Positions 22,927 to 33,284 of a stretch of DNA of 62,000 nucleotides are shown one piece after another. The notes beneath the pieces are model-generated. The model was not told the origin of the DNA. It searched no databases and saw only the letters and a list, made by a program, of their open reading frames with translations. Position 1 is the first letter of the stretch. Each line of letters begins with the position of its first letter. Origin of the DNA: Phoronis australis (lineage: Eukaryota > Phoronida > Phoronidae); NCBI GenBank assembly GCA_002633005.1, contig NMRA01000371.1, positions 1-62,000 on the forward strand, given 5' to 3'. The position numbers were made by a program, and so were the translations under genes.

Positions 22927-23028
22927 ACTTTCGCTTACAGGCCCTATGTGGATGTGGTCTCATGTTCAAGTAACTGGCCCTGCGGATCAGCATATTTATT
23001 TGTTGAAGGTCGAACACTCTGTGTACGT

Positions 23029-23034
23029 AATAAA
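23029..23034 (+). terminator. polyadenylation signal AATAAA after the GPCR
   Basis: Canonical hexamer 103 bp after the GPCR stop codon on the same strand. Confidence 0.5.
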
Positions 23035-23099
23035 GCAGAAACCAACACCTCGTAATCCGATAAAAAGGAACTTCAAATTGGGACTGGATTCTCCAATGA

Positions 23100-23635
23100 C
23101 ACTTTCCTGAAACTTTCGCAGGCTAGACATCGTAACTAGCATTTCAATTTGTTGTTTTTGGTGTAATCACTAACATGTGAGAAATGGGGTTTATTGTTCC
23201 GGATCAAATAATTTCTTGCCACAAAGGACAAACGCAAAAGCAATTTGAGAAAAGGGTCAAGACATTTCAGAATTTACCCAGCATGTATGGTTACGTTTGT
23301 GAAACAATTTTGGATTTTTTTTGTAAAATAATTTTGTGTGTGTAATGATTTCTGTTATAGCATGTCGTAAATTAGAAGTGTATGCTTATTGTGATATCTA
23401 CTGTGAGATACTTTACGTTTGTTAGCTGAGGGAGCCTCATGACCACGTGTTTATTCATGGCTGTTTGTAGGCTGAATGAGATTTGCATATCACCTGACCC
23501 ACATTTGTGTATGAACTGGTGTGTGTGCCGACTTGATTTATACAGACTTGGGTGGGCAGTGTACATTTGGCTTTAGAGAAGAGAATATGAGAGCTGCAAT
23601 ATTGAGGTTATTTCATTTCCTATTATGGCATTTTT
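23100..23635. other. no recognisable feature
   Basis: 3' flank of the GPCR; nothing recognised. Confidence 0.4.
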
Positions 23636-24320
23636 ATGCGCCCACATATTTACATGTGGACGCATTATGCCGTCATCCGTCCGTCCGGCGTCCGGCGTCC
23701 GCTGCTCTATCTCCAAAACCCATTGACATACGTTCATGAATTTTAACACATATGTTCCATTTATGAATGGGACGGTATGAGCGAACTTTCAGATGAGACT
23801 ACCGGTGTGCCCCCTAGTGGCAATTTTAGTTTTTTACGCTTACTTTTGTATCTTCAAAAGTCCTGAACGGATTTTCATGAAATTTGGTATGTAGGCACTT
23901 ATTAGTGAGATGACGCTATCCTCCCGTTTTCGAATGGATTCGACGTAGTTTGCGCCACCTAATGGCCATTTTTACTGTTTTCGAGTCTGTTTTTTTGCGT
24001 CCACCCCTCTATCAACCAAACCGCTCAAAGGATGTATGTACTTACTATAAAGAGGACGGTTGACGATGATTTTCCGACGATTTCGACTACTGTGACGCCT
24101 CCTAGTTGTAGTTTTGTACGGACACTGTGCCCACTAGTGGCAGTTTCATTTTATTCTGTTTTTCTTTGTTTCTCTGAAGTTCCTTGACAGATTTTTATAA
24201 AATATGACATGTTCCTGGTTTTGGATGGATTGTATGTTTTTGCGCCATCTAGTGGCCATTTTTATGATACAAATAAATAACCCTAAAAGCACACCATTTG
24301 CAATGCATTCGTGGGCGCAT
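23636..24320 (-). repeat. CTCF-motif repeat family, near-complete copy (685 bp)
   Basis: On the plus strand it runs from ATGCGCCCACATATTTACAT (terminal hairpin) to ATGCATTCGTGGGCGCAT. It is therefore bounded by inverted ATGCGCCCAC termini, defining the element's ends. Exact CTCF-core matches on the minus strand are at 23807-23820 (CCACTAGGGGGCAC) and 24242-24255 (CCACTAGATGGCGC), with near matches at 23952, about 24097 and 24133. No ORF is conserved with other copies. Inverted termini and lack of coding favour a non-autonomous DNA transposon. Confidence 0.8.
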
Positions 24321-24499
24321 TTCAACGCTCCGCGTTGCTCTTGTTGTATTTGCATTTTTGTCTATATAGTGAGGTTTTTTCTATGTAATTTTGTTTCTTA
24401 TTTTTGAAGAACAGAAACAGAGAAGACTTGTAAGAATGTAACTGTGAAATGTTTCGAGTCTCTTAACAAAGCATTATTAAAGCCAACTCCTCTTGACTT

Positions 24500-26430
24500 G
24501 CCTACACTCACTTCTACCATGCCATTCTTTCTTTCACTTATCTTTTCAACAACCACATTAAAGGGACATAAATCCCAAAATTAAAAAACTTCAGAAAAAG
24601 AAACAAACTCTTTCGCCATTCAAAACATACTGGAAATGAACTGACTGAGAAAACTTCCTAAATCTTAGGAAACTAGTCCAACTAGAAACCCGCAAAGCCT
24701 ACCGGAATTACTTCAACAACATAATTACACCTTCCCAGAGTAATAATCGAAAAAAATTTTACTCTTTCATCAAAAGTCTCAACAAAGAATCACCAAATAT
24801 TGCTTCTCTAAAAAAGATGGCTTCCTACACACTGACCCAAAAAAGTCAGAAATAATTAAACACACACTTTTCCTCGGTCTTCACAAAGGACGATGGTACA
24901 GATACACCTGACAAGGGCACAAGCCCCTACAACTCCATGCATGATATAACCTTCCCTACTGACGGTATACGCAAAATGTTGCAAAACCTCAATCCTCACA
25001 AAGCCGCTGGACCAGACGAAATGTCTCACATTCTTAAAGTAGCAGCAGAAGAAATCTTTACCAAATCATATCAAACATCTACAGTTCCGACATAAAAGCG
25101 AACTGCAAACGTAGCACCCATCTTCAAACGGATGACAAAACTCTGGCTTCAAACTAACGCCCACTCACCTGCATATGTTCCAAACTTATGGAGCACATAA
25201 TTGTCAGTAACATTGTGCCTCATCTCGACACAAATAATATACTTTACACCTGGCAGCATGGTTTTCGTAGATCATGTGAAACACAACTTGTCACATTCGT
25301 AGATGACCTCTTCCAAACTATGGAAGCAGGCACTCAAGTCGACGCTGTGGTGCTGGACTTCTCCAAAGTCTTTGACAAGGTATCCCATCCAAGGCTCTTG
25401 GAGAAGATCAGATACTACGGTGTAAGGGGTCTTACCCACAATTCGATCCAGTCATTCCTATCTCATAGAAGACAGAGAGTCGTCGTCAATAGCGAATTCT
25501 CAAATTCCTCCCCAGTCCAATCAGGGGTGCCCAGGGCACTGTCCGTGACCCAGCACTCTTCATACTCTACATAAACGACTTTCCTGACAACATTCTTTCA
25601 AATGCCCGGCTTTTTGCTGATGATGCAGTTCTCTATAGACCCATTGGTTCCCCCACGATTGCCAAATTCTTCAACAAGACTTAGACTCCCTAGCCTCCTG
25701 GGAAAACTCCTGGAAAATGAACTTTAATATCTCCAAATGCAATATTCTTCGTATCCACAGAAAACGTTCCCCCATAATATACAATTACAGCCTACACAAC
25801 GCTTCACTCAAATGCATTAATGAAGCCCCACACCTCGGGGTCACTCTGCCCAATAATTAATCGTGGAACACTCGTATAGACACAATCACCTCAAAGGCAA
25901 ACAAAACTCTTGGCTTCATTAAACGAAATCTCAAATATGCTTCTCAAAAAACAAAAGCCCTTGTCTACACTTCACTTGTTAGACCGAAACTAGAATACTT
26001 CTCCTCCGTCTGGGATCCATTCACTCTCACAAACATTGAAAAAATCGAAAAAATACAGCGTAGAGTAGCCAGGTTCGCTTTAAATGACGACTCAAGGTAC
26101 TCCTCCGTTTCATCCATGCTCACAACTATCAATTGGCCCACCCTCTAGGAAAGACGAGCTCAGAACAAAGTATCCCTTCTGTACAAGACCGTACATAACC
26201 TGGTTGCTATTCCTCACTCATACCTCCCACTCCTACAGACCTCCAGATCACGAAACTCCCACTCTCATACCTTTGAGAGATTATACATCCGCACCACATA
26301 CCACGTAGACTCTTTCTTTCCATCTTCCATTTTACTCTGGAATAGACTCCCAAAATTCGCCATCTCATCATAAACAATAGAAATATTCACAAGTCACATC
26401 CTGAACATCAATCTTACACAGTAATCAGAC
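24500..26430 (+). pseudogene. LINE (CR1/Jockey-like) reverse transcriptase remnant
   Basis: Decayed ORF2 in several frames. A pre-RT region reads KKFYSFIKSLNKESPNIASL near 24750-24810. RT block HKAAGPDEM follows near 25000. Then comes the intact frame 25188-25574, with YTWQHGFRRSCETQLVTFVD and DAVVLDFSKVFDKVSH. The catalytic FADDAVLY box is near 25613-25636, and the thumb/C-terminal region YTSLVRPKLEYFSSVWDP is near 25970-26020. Stops and frameshifts interrupt it. No endonuclease domain is present upstream, so the copy is 5'-truncated, as is usual for LINE insertions. Confidence 0.85.
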
Positions 26431-26764
26431 CTGTTTTATCTTGGCACTAACCAGCACTTCGTTCTATCGTTATTTTTCAGTTACATACACCTCAGTTTTA
26501 TACTAACAATTCGCCAACAAGTAAGGATTGATACCACGATCGTTTGTCGTGTATAGGAAGAAGAAGAAGTCTTTTGCCACATTTTTCTTACTGGAAGTCG
26601 CGCCCTGCAAACGTTGTGTGTCTGATCGCCTGAATTTTGAAAAATATATTTCATCAAGTATATATAGACCGACTTCCTAAAACCGCTCTGAGGTGGTGGC
26701 GTATTACAACTATTATTAAAATCTCTTGGTCTATTTACACCGACCTCTAGTCTATATACACTGT

Positions 26765-26806
26765 CACGACGTTTCGGTCGGTCTCTTCTCCGGACATCGT
26801 CAGGTG
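26765..26806 (-). ncRNA. hammerhead-type ribozyme motif, left arm
   Basis: Mirror image of the motif at 26924-26965: stem I CAC/GTG, core CTGACGA, a stem II hairpin, GAAAC, and GTC as cleavage triplet. Same reasoning and limits as for the right arm. Confidence 0.5.
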
Positions 26807-26923
26807 TTCCCGCGTTCTTACAAGAACGAGCACGGATACGTGGTACACTCATGGTGCCTCGCACAAAAAATCACAACATGAGTGTACCACGTATCCGTGC
26901 TCGTTCTTCTAAGAACGCGGGAA

Positions 26924-26965
26924 CACCTGACGATGTCCGGAGAAGAGACCGACCGAAACGTCGTG
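26924..26965 (+). ncRNA. hammerhead-type ribozyme motif, right arm
   Basis: Reads CAC, then CTGACGA (26927-26933), a hairpin with GUC/GAC and GG/CC pairs as stem II, GAAAC (26955-26959), GUC (26960-26962), then GUG pairing back to CAC as stem I. There is no separate stem III loop: the self-complementary ACGU in GAAACGUC could form stem III only between two molecules. That is the architecture described for minimal PLE hammerhead variants that cleave as dimers. U10.1/C11.1 is unpaired and stem II has one bulged C, so activity is uncertain. Confidence 0.55.
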
Positions 26966-27310
26966 ACAGTGTATATAGACTAGAGGTCGGTGTAAATAGA
27001 CCAAGAGATTTTAATAATAGTTGTACATATAGACCACCGACCCCTCATACACACAGTGAACACGTTTTCAGTTTAAAGCTATACAGTCAGTCTGCTCTGT
27101 CTGAATAGCTGTTATATAGGTTTTATGTTTCTGGTATCGTCGTTCTTGTTAAATGACAAATTATGTATCCACGAGTTCTGGTCTCGGGCAGGAGTACAGC
27201 TGTGATAACAGAAAAGCGAGAGAACGTAGCACATTCACGTTATGTTTTTGTAATAGAAAGAAGCAGAAACGTATAAAAGAAATGTAAAATATATTGACAG
27301 GAATTAAGAA

Positions 27311-27334
27311 TGACGTCACAAAAGGATGACGTCA
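27311..27334. promoter_or_regulatory. two full CRE sites TGACGTCA
   Basis: TGACGTCA at 27311-27318 and 27327-27334, 16 bp start to start. They lie about 130-155 bp before a short ATG-initiated exon-like ORF with a perfect splice donor. Paired full CREs suggest a CREB/ATF-type promoter. Confidence 0.4.
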
Positions 27335-27464
27335 TAGAAAACTATAACATCACAACAATTCGTATCTACTTGGACCGACTGACGTTTTCGAAGCTTACTC
27401 GGTGAGTCACATTTTTTCATAGAAAAAGTTGCAGTTGCTTTTCTTATTAAGAAGAATGTGCTAA

Positions 27465-27488
27465 ATGGATCGAAATGTCGTCAAAAAG
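27465..27488 (+). CDS. possible first coding exon, MDRNVVKK then splice donor
   Basis: ATG at 27465 opens eight codons ending AAAAAG|GTAAGTGG, a consensus donor at 27489. The tandem CREs upstream and an AP-1-like TGAGTCA near 27402 make a promoter plus first exon plausible. No downstream exon could be identified, and the peptide is too short to name. Speculative. Confidence 0.25.
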
Positions 27489-27499
27489 GTAAGTGGAAT

Positions 27500-28251
27500 A
27501 CCAATTCTCGCACGCCACCCGTGCATTGTTGTGTTAGTCCAACGTGAATTGTGAGCAATTTTACTACTCAATAAGTAACATCTGCGTAATAAAATCCTGG
27601 TGAATACTCTCGAATCGTACAAAATGGTAGGTAAATGTTAGAGTCACTAACTTTTATTGTAAAATATTTGTGAAAATAATTTGTAAACACTGTTAAAGTC
27701 GTAATCCGATCAAAGAAATAAGTCAAATTTTGATACAAAAATAGTGTTACTTTGAATGCACCGTGCGATTTTGATATTTTTTAATTATTGTATTGTAGAC
27801 AATGATACATTTCCTGTGCAATAGTCTTTGTAGTTCACTTACTTCATATAGTCTCGAACCCTTAATTCAGACGAAGGACTTCTAAACAAGAGCTAAGTCG
27901 CCGTTAAATAGTGCACAAATCAGAAAATTTCAAAACATCACACGCATTATCCACACCAATATCTATGGGCGTTAACCGCTTTGAATACTGGCAACGGGTA
28001 AGTGTGTCATCATCTGCTCCTGGGTAAACTCTAACTCACGGTCAGTTGTGAACGTTCAATGGGTGTAATGGTGTATGGATACGTCAGACAGCATTATGGT
28101 CTCCAAATTATAGGTCATTGATTCTTTTATTCTTGAAACCATTTTAAAAATGTAATAAAGTTACAAAAAACATTCAAAAAGTGCAGAATACGCAATATTG
28201 TGATTCTTTTTAGAACAAAAATATATAGAAGTATCCCATTTGAGAGATTTC
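27500..28251. other. no recognisable feature
   Basis: AT-rich; nothing recognised. Confidence 0.4.
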
Positions 28252-28492
28252 TTAAATTTGTTCATACATCCAAGATCTATCCCTATAATTTGGCAGTAAT
28301 CTTTCTCGTATACATATTTCATTGAAGACACGACTTTGATCTGCTTTTACTAGTTTAATTTCAGTTCTTTCAAACTCACTAAATAGAGATCTTGTCTTTA
28401 CATCACAACACTGCAATAAAAATCCAAACGACATCAGTAGGTAACATAATTCAAAAAGCGATATTTCGAGACACATATCTCATCTTCAGGAT
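28252..28492 (-). pseudogene. possible Penelope-like element 5' fragment
   Basis: On the minus strand a hammerhead-like core (28466-28492) leads directly into an open frame. Its end, VFNEICIRERLLPNYRDRS, resembles the short region with F-x3-C and a following L-x-P found before the RT in Penelope-like ORFs. The fragment stops at 28252 without reaching RT motifs. The family assignment rests on the terminal motif plus this weak resemblance. Confidence 0.35.
28466..28492 (-). ncRNA. hammerhead-like core CTGAAGA...GAAATATC
   Basis: Minus strand: CTGAAGA, a stem II hairpin GAGA/TCTC, then GAAA and TATC. The self-complementary ATAT takes the place of stem III, as ACGT does in the motif at 26924. 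Stem I is weak (a single clear G-C pair), so this may be inactive. Confidence 0.4.
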
Positions 28493-28499
28493 ACTATTT

Positions 28500-29039
28500 A
28501 CAACTAGTTCACAGTGAAACGCACATCAGAAACGACAAATGCAATATATACAAAAAACGTTCCGGGAGTGGCGTACATGAAATATTATCCCACGAAACAT
28601 TATTACGCGTATCGACCGAGACCGAACGTGGCGGATCACATCCTATAAGTATGTACTTGCGCGTTAGGCTGGAAGCTTTCTCTAGTAAAAGAAACAGTTT
28701 TCTGTGTGGCGAGTTATTACTTGAAAAGAGATAACAAAGATGTAAACAAGGGTAACCTTTCATTGAACTTGTAACATCTGAAAATAGTTCAATAACAACA
28801 ATATTTGATATTGTAGATACCAAGGAATCGGTGCCTCAGTTACAGACGATAAAATATTTAGCAAATGAAAACTGAGACAGATCGAACTGTCATAATTAAC
28901 AGTCCTGTTCCTGATGTTACGACTGGGACCTGATTGTATGTTGAGCGTTATTGGTGGTATATCAATGCGTGTTGTGGCCAATAAATGGCGCGCACGTGGT
29001 AATAAGTAAAACAACACACGAATACTTTAACAATAGAAT
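28500..29039. other. no supported gene
   Basis: Minus-strand ORFs at 28509-28823 and 28760-29017 have no recognisable motifs. They could belong to the Penelope remnant or to the LTR flank. Confidence 0.3.
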
Positions 29040-29699
29040 ACGTCTATTAATTTGCAGCGTTGTGATTTACAAATTAAAGATTACAATAAGTTGTGAGACC
29101 GACGACTAACTGATTGAGACAAGATATACCTGCTAGAAAACTACTAATCAACAGTGCCGCTGGTTCCCGTAGCTACCGCACACGTTAACACAAAACAAGT
29201 CACAACAGAACTAACCCTCCAGAACAATCACTAGCCGGTTCAAATTGACTAACAGGCTGAGACCAACGCCCGTGATAAATGTCTATACCTCAGTTGTTCT
29301 TTTCCCCTTGACTCTTTGGTCACTGAAGTTGTTCGTCCGGCTCCGGCTTCGTCTTAGAAGTTTGAAGTTGTCTTCCAGCTCTGGAGTTGTGCCCTGTAGT
29401 CTGGAGTTTTGATCTAAGGTGGATCCAGTCTGCCCTGGTCTCGAGAGCCAGCGCTCCAAACACTAAACTAAGTGGCATCACGGATGGACCCACTCTGCAT
29501 GCACATATATGTCCATCTCCCTATAACTCAAAATTCTAGCATAGCTGCCACCACTCCTGTATTATTGCATAACTGCCTCTATTCCTGGGTTTTCAACATC
29601 AGAGTACTATCCCTGGACTTAACCACCTCAGAGATAGCATATCCCCTGAAATTCATTGCACATGGAGGGCATAGCCTCATCATACCACACTCCCCCCTT
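29040..29699 (-). mobile_element. 3' LTR of the minus-strand Gypsy element
   Basis: On the minus strand a polypurine tract AAAAGGGGGGAG (29700-29711) is followed by TGTGGTATGATG, the expected start of a 3' LTR at 29699. The inner limit is uncertain: I did not find a decisive TG-complement end or target duplication, so 29040 is approximate. No 5' LTR lies in the window, because the element is truncated beyond 33086. Confidence 0.5.
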
Positions 29700-29711
29700 T
29701 TGCTAAGCCAA

Positions 29712-30071
29712 AAATTTACCAAAAAAATATTTGGGCAACTGTGCAATTTCCTGACAATACAAAGTTTCTGCAGGTGATCACCATACAACTGCACGAGATA
29801 TAAAGTGCAAACAGCAACAAAACAAAAGAAGTCGTCAGTCTCCAAACAATCACCAAACAAGTTCACAAACCAAACCTCACAACCACTCTAAACTAATACA
29901 ATTAAACGAAGATAATGAAATCACACACCTATACATTAATAAACCGTATCAATCCAACATTACGCTACCAAACCATACCTCAACTCAATAAATCAACACA
30001 AAGCGTAATTATGCAACACTCCACCCCAAATTAACTAACTAAGAATATAACATATTACTACCGACACCTGC
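29712..30071. other. untranslated 3' region of the retroelement
   Basis: AT-rich sequence between the last ORF and the polypurine tract of the minus-strand element. No motif recognised. Confidence 0.4.
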
Positions 30072-30473
30072 CTACAGCTGCAGCCGGTGAGTATGCGGCG
30101 TATGGACGAAATCGCCCGCCAGCAGACTCTCGGGGACATCCGCCACAGCCACGGGCATGTGCCTGGTCGGTCGCCCTCCTATCTCCACCTCCAACATGTA
30201 CACATCGATGACATCGACCTGTCGGCTCCGCCGGTCATAGCGCACCCGGGCATAGGAGACGTCCGCCTCACGCGGACAGCCCCACGACTTGTTGTCGCAG
30301 GGAAGTCCCTCCAGCTGCCGCGTCATGCCTTCCAGGACCTTGGCGAAGTCCTCCAAAGATAAAATTGTAACATCGGCACTTGGGTCTGCCCTAAAACAAA
30401 TCCAGTGTCCCTCCACCGATGCGTCCAGGTATACGGCCGGTAGGGTCTTGTATGTTGGTCCGGCGTCTTCCAT
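30072..30473 (-). CDS. retropepsin-like ORF downstream of env
   Basis: 133-residue intact ORF. FRADPSADVTILS (about 27-39) matches the aspartic-protease active-site strand but has D-P-S where retropepsins have D-T/S-G. Near the C-terminus HMPVAVADVPESLLAGDF resembles the hydrophobic-hydrophobic-G-x-D segment that closes the retropepsin fold. It starts 155 bp after the env stop on the same strand and precedes the 3' LTR, an unusual place because protease normally opens pol. Its GC content is clearly higher than that of env, which hints at a separate origin. With the altered catalytic triplet, protease activity is doubtful; a structural or regulatory role, or a captured fragment, is possible. 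Confidence 0.5.
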   Translation of the reverse strand: MEDAGPTYKTLPAVYLDASVEGHWICFRADPSADVTILSLEDFAKVLEGMTRQLEGLPCDNKSWGCPREADVSYARVRYDRRSRQVDVIDVYMLEVEIGGRPTRHMPVAVADVPESLLAGDFVHTPHTHRLQL

Positions 30474-30627
30474 CTTGTATTTCCTATAACAGTTCTATAA
30501 GTCTTATACATTGATATATATCGTCTGATGACTCTAAATGTTAGTAAGTACTACCTTTATTGTCAACCACCCATGTATTGTAGTCTTTAGTGCAAGGGTT
30601 GGTAGTACTACTACTGATTGTCTGAAT

Positions 30628-32106
30628 TCACACAGAGGCCTCCTCATGGCTCCCTGCAGTGTCTGAATCCAAGACAGGATACATACGCCGAACGAACTGT
30701 TTCATTTCGATTGGTCTGCCATTCCACAGGGCCGATATGGTCGTGTGGTCGTCAGCACTGGGTTTCTCCCCAGCCGGCGACGGCTGTTGGGCGTCGTTCC
30801 GTGCACCCAAATGTGCCAACTCAGGCGGTGCATTGGCAACCTGGCGCTTATCACTGGTTAGCACAAGCTGATACTGTTTAAGCATGGCACGTGCAATTTG
30901 TCTACGTCTCAAGAAAACAATCAACCCCAAAATCAAAAGCGATGCTGCTATTCCCAGAGCGACATATAACCAAAATTCGTTATCGGGGGTCCATGGTTTC
31001 GGGATTTCTAGTTCACGTAGATCAGTGACTAAATTGTCCAGGGGAATTTCGGGTAAGTGAGCAAGGCGAGGCGGTATTTTCACCTCCCCGTGTTTAGGAA
31101 AAGCTACTACATAGGGAGACCACATAGCAAAGGATTCCTCTCGAATTCTCAAAACTCGAGCAAAACTATCGGGGTGCTCATATCTAGATTCTCTGTGAAA
31201 AGTTCCTAGAAGTATCATAGTTGGGTGTGTGGCCTGGCACCCGTAATCAACATGTATCAAGTTTACCCCAGTGTCCGCTATAATCGACTTGGTGTTAGTG
31301 CGGCTGTGGTTGCACAGAAGGGAGAATCTCGTAATCTCGCTACTTACTACAGCGTACCAGCCAGATTTCAGATATATGGCCAGTGGTAAAGCTGTGTTCG
31401 TTCTAATGAAAACGCGGCAGAATTTTTTTATAGCATCGTCAAACTTCATGAACAGAGCCACCACACAATCCTTGCTCAAATTGACAGGCCGTAACGGTTG
31501 TCGGGTTTCACAAAAACTAAGCGACGAGCACGCCTTCATGCTGGCATAATCTAGTAAGGCATAGGACGTTCGTTCTGGGTTTATGGCTAACGCTGCCGCC
31601 TCTAATGAGTATTTTGCCAAAATGTGCGAGCGGTTAGAATTAGGGAAAGGAGCAGGCAAATTGTGAATTTGAAATAATTCCATTCGTCCATAAGTGTCAA
31701 TTAATGATATCCGAAATGTGACCAAAATTCGCCCATTTTCCCACGCAGTATGACAAGGGAGAGACTTATAATATTGGAACAACTCCGTGTCAGGATCAAA
31801 AGGTAATTTTAAATGGCGTGGAATATTTATTCGTATGTCCTCTAATATTCTGCGTAAGGCCTCCGGCTGAACCACTGCTGGAGTAATTTGACCCAGAGAC
31901 ACTATTCCTATCTGACTTTCAATGTGAGCCAAATAGCCTAAGGCTTTTTGCGCTGCCAATTCCAAATGGTTTAAAATAAGTTCTAAATGCATGTAGCTTT
32001 GGGTGAAAACCGACAAATCTTGTATTTCATGGTGTAGCATATCAGTCACGTTATTAAGACGTTGTTCTATCTCATAAGTCGAAAGAATCAAGTCATTCAA
32101 GGTTTC
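30628..32106 (-). CDS. envelope-like protein of a Gypsy/errantivirus-type element (N-terminus in gap)
   Basis: 490 residues are open from the gap edge. A long N-terminal helical/coiled-coil region (about 10-65) is followed by a cysteine-containing ectodomain (FCETRQ, LLCNHS, DYGCQA). A single transmembrane segment lies at about 376-398 (FWLYVALGIAASLLILGLIV), followed by a basic stop-transfer RRRQ and a ~90-residue cytoplasmic tail. The layout resembles class I fusion subunits such as errantivirus or baculovirus F-like env proteins. Any signal peptide and cleavage site would be upstream and are lost in the N gap. It lies directly after integrase on the same strand, as expected for env. The visible part has no stops. 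Confidence 0.65.
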   Translation of the reverse strand, partial: ETLNDLILSTYEIEQRLNNVTDMLHHEIQDLSVFTQSYMHLELILNHLELAAQKALGYLAHIESQIGIVSLGQITPAVVQPEALRRILEDIRINIPRHLKLPFDPDTELFQYYKSLPCHTAWENGRILVTFRISLIDTYGRMELFQIHNLPAPFPNSNRSHILAKYSLEAAALAINPERTSYALLDYASMKACSSLSFCETRQPLRPVNLSKDCVVALFMKFDDAIKKFCRVFIRTNTALPLAIYLKSGWYAVVSSEITRFSLLCNHSRTNTKSIIADTGVNLIHVDYGCQATHPTMILLGTFHRESRYEHPDSFARVLRIREESFAMWSPYVVAFPKHGEVKIPPRLAHLPEIPLDNLVTDLRELEIPKPWTPDNEFWLYVALGIAASLLILGLIVFLRRRQIARAMLKQYQLVLTSDKRQVANAPPELAHLGARNDAQQPSPAGEKPSADDHTTISALWNGRPIEMKQFVRRMYPVLDSDTAGSHEEASV

Positions 32107-32275
32107 NNNNNNNNNNNNNNNNNNNNNNNNNNNNNNNNNNNNNNNNNNNNNNNNNNNNNNNNNNNNNNNNNNNNNNNNNNNNNNNNNNNNNNNNNNNNNN
32201 NNNNNNNNNNNNNNNNNNNNNNNNNNNNNNNNNNNNNNNNNNNNNNNNNNNNNNNNNNNNNNNNNNNNNNNNNNN
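32107..32275. other. assembly gap
   Basis: 169 N between the integrase and env-like ORFs. Confidence 1.
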
Positions 32276-33086
32276 TTGCTAGTCTTTTGTTCTGATGGTG
32301 TTTTATCACCCGATAAACTGTCCTAAAAACTCTATGTTGGTTTTGTAGGATAACCTTATGTTCTTCCTCGCCCACGTATTTAGCACGTGGCCGCATTATG
32401 TTATGTATAGGAAGTTTAGGATCTCTACCGAACATAAGAAAATAACTGCTATACCCAGTATAATTGGTATGAAAATTTAAACATGACTCTGCTTGACTGA
32501 GGTAAACATCCCATTGTTCTGGATTTTCACGACATAATTTACTCAAAACGTCACCGAGTACTTTGTGTGATCGTTCGACTCGGCCATTTGCTTTTGGATT
32601 GTAGAAACTGGTGGTAACATGCCGAATATTAAATGATTCCAATACATCTTTTACTGTTTTGTTCACAAACTCAGAGCCGTTGTCCGAGACCAGAATGTTC
32701 ATTATACCGAATCTACAAAAGGTATCAGTAGTTAGGATTCGTGCAATTGTAGCGGCACTCTTATCCGGCATCGGATATAACAACGTATAATTTGAAAACC
32801 AATCAGTCAGAGTCAAAATATATCGATTACCACTGGGTGATGGTGTCACTGGACCGACACAATCTATTGCCACCTGTTGCCAAGGGCCGTTCACAACATT
32901 GGACGCCCCTAGCGGAGATTTAACTGCTTTTAGATTTCGTTCCTGGCAGGTAACGCATTCTGAAACAAACTTCTCAATGTCTTTAAACATTCTAGGCCAG
33001 AAATAACTGTTTCTAGATGTCTGATAGGTCCTATCTATCCCTGCATGTCCTAGATGATCGTGATATTGTTTGAAAATTAATTAGAT
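32276..33086 (-). pseudogene. Gypsy integrase, 5'-truncated
   Basis: From the truncation point near 33086 the frame reads QYHDHLGHAGIDRTY, then CVTCQERN (H2C2 zinc-binding domain). The DDE core is intact: the first D in AIDCVGPV, the second in LVSDNGSEF, and the E in NGRVERSHKVLGD, with YNPKANG before it as in Gypsy integrases. The C-terminal domain (GEEEHKVIL...) runs into the gap. An in-frame stop precedes the zinc finger, and no RT or RNase H is present upstream, so the element was 5'-truncated or rearranged here. Same strand as the env-like ORF. Confidence 0.85.
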
Positions 33087-33215
33087 CGTTCAAATTTTTC
33101 ATGCTATTTGTCATAATTTGATCATTTTGATCGAGGCGAGTGTCATGCATGAGACAGGGTTACATTTACTTTCTTTCGCAACATCTTTCGAGAATTTACA
33201 AAAATAGGCCCACTC

Positions 33216-33284
33216 AAAAGTACGGCCATGGGCGTATTTTCGGAAAATTTTCCAAAAGTACTCCCACGGGCGTATTTTCGATAA
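33216..33284. repeat. 38-bp tandem duplication
   Basis: AAAAGTAC...GGGCGTATTTTCG occurs at 33216 and again at 33254 with a few changes. Confidence 0.6.

Larger units (their letters stand above)
26705..27025. repeat. 149-bp near-perfect inverted repeat, Penelope-type terminus
   Basis: Arms 26705-26853 and 26877-27025 are inverted complements with very few differences; the spacer is 23 bp. Each arm carries GTTCTT..AAGAAC, then CTGACGATGTCCGG and CCGACCGAAACGTC, the usual hammerhead-like terminal phrase of Penelope-like elements. PLEs commonly have terminal repeats (pLTRs) in direct or inverted order, so this looks like a head-to-head pLTR pair left after loss of the body. ORFs on both strands through the arms simply mirror the repeat. 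Confidence 0.75.

Noticed and set aside
26481-27108. Two ORFs on opposite strands encoding almost the same basic peptide (PDDVRRRDRPKRR)
   Set aside because: They are mirror translations of the inverted repeat with the hammerhead-like motif, not protein genes.
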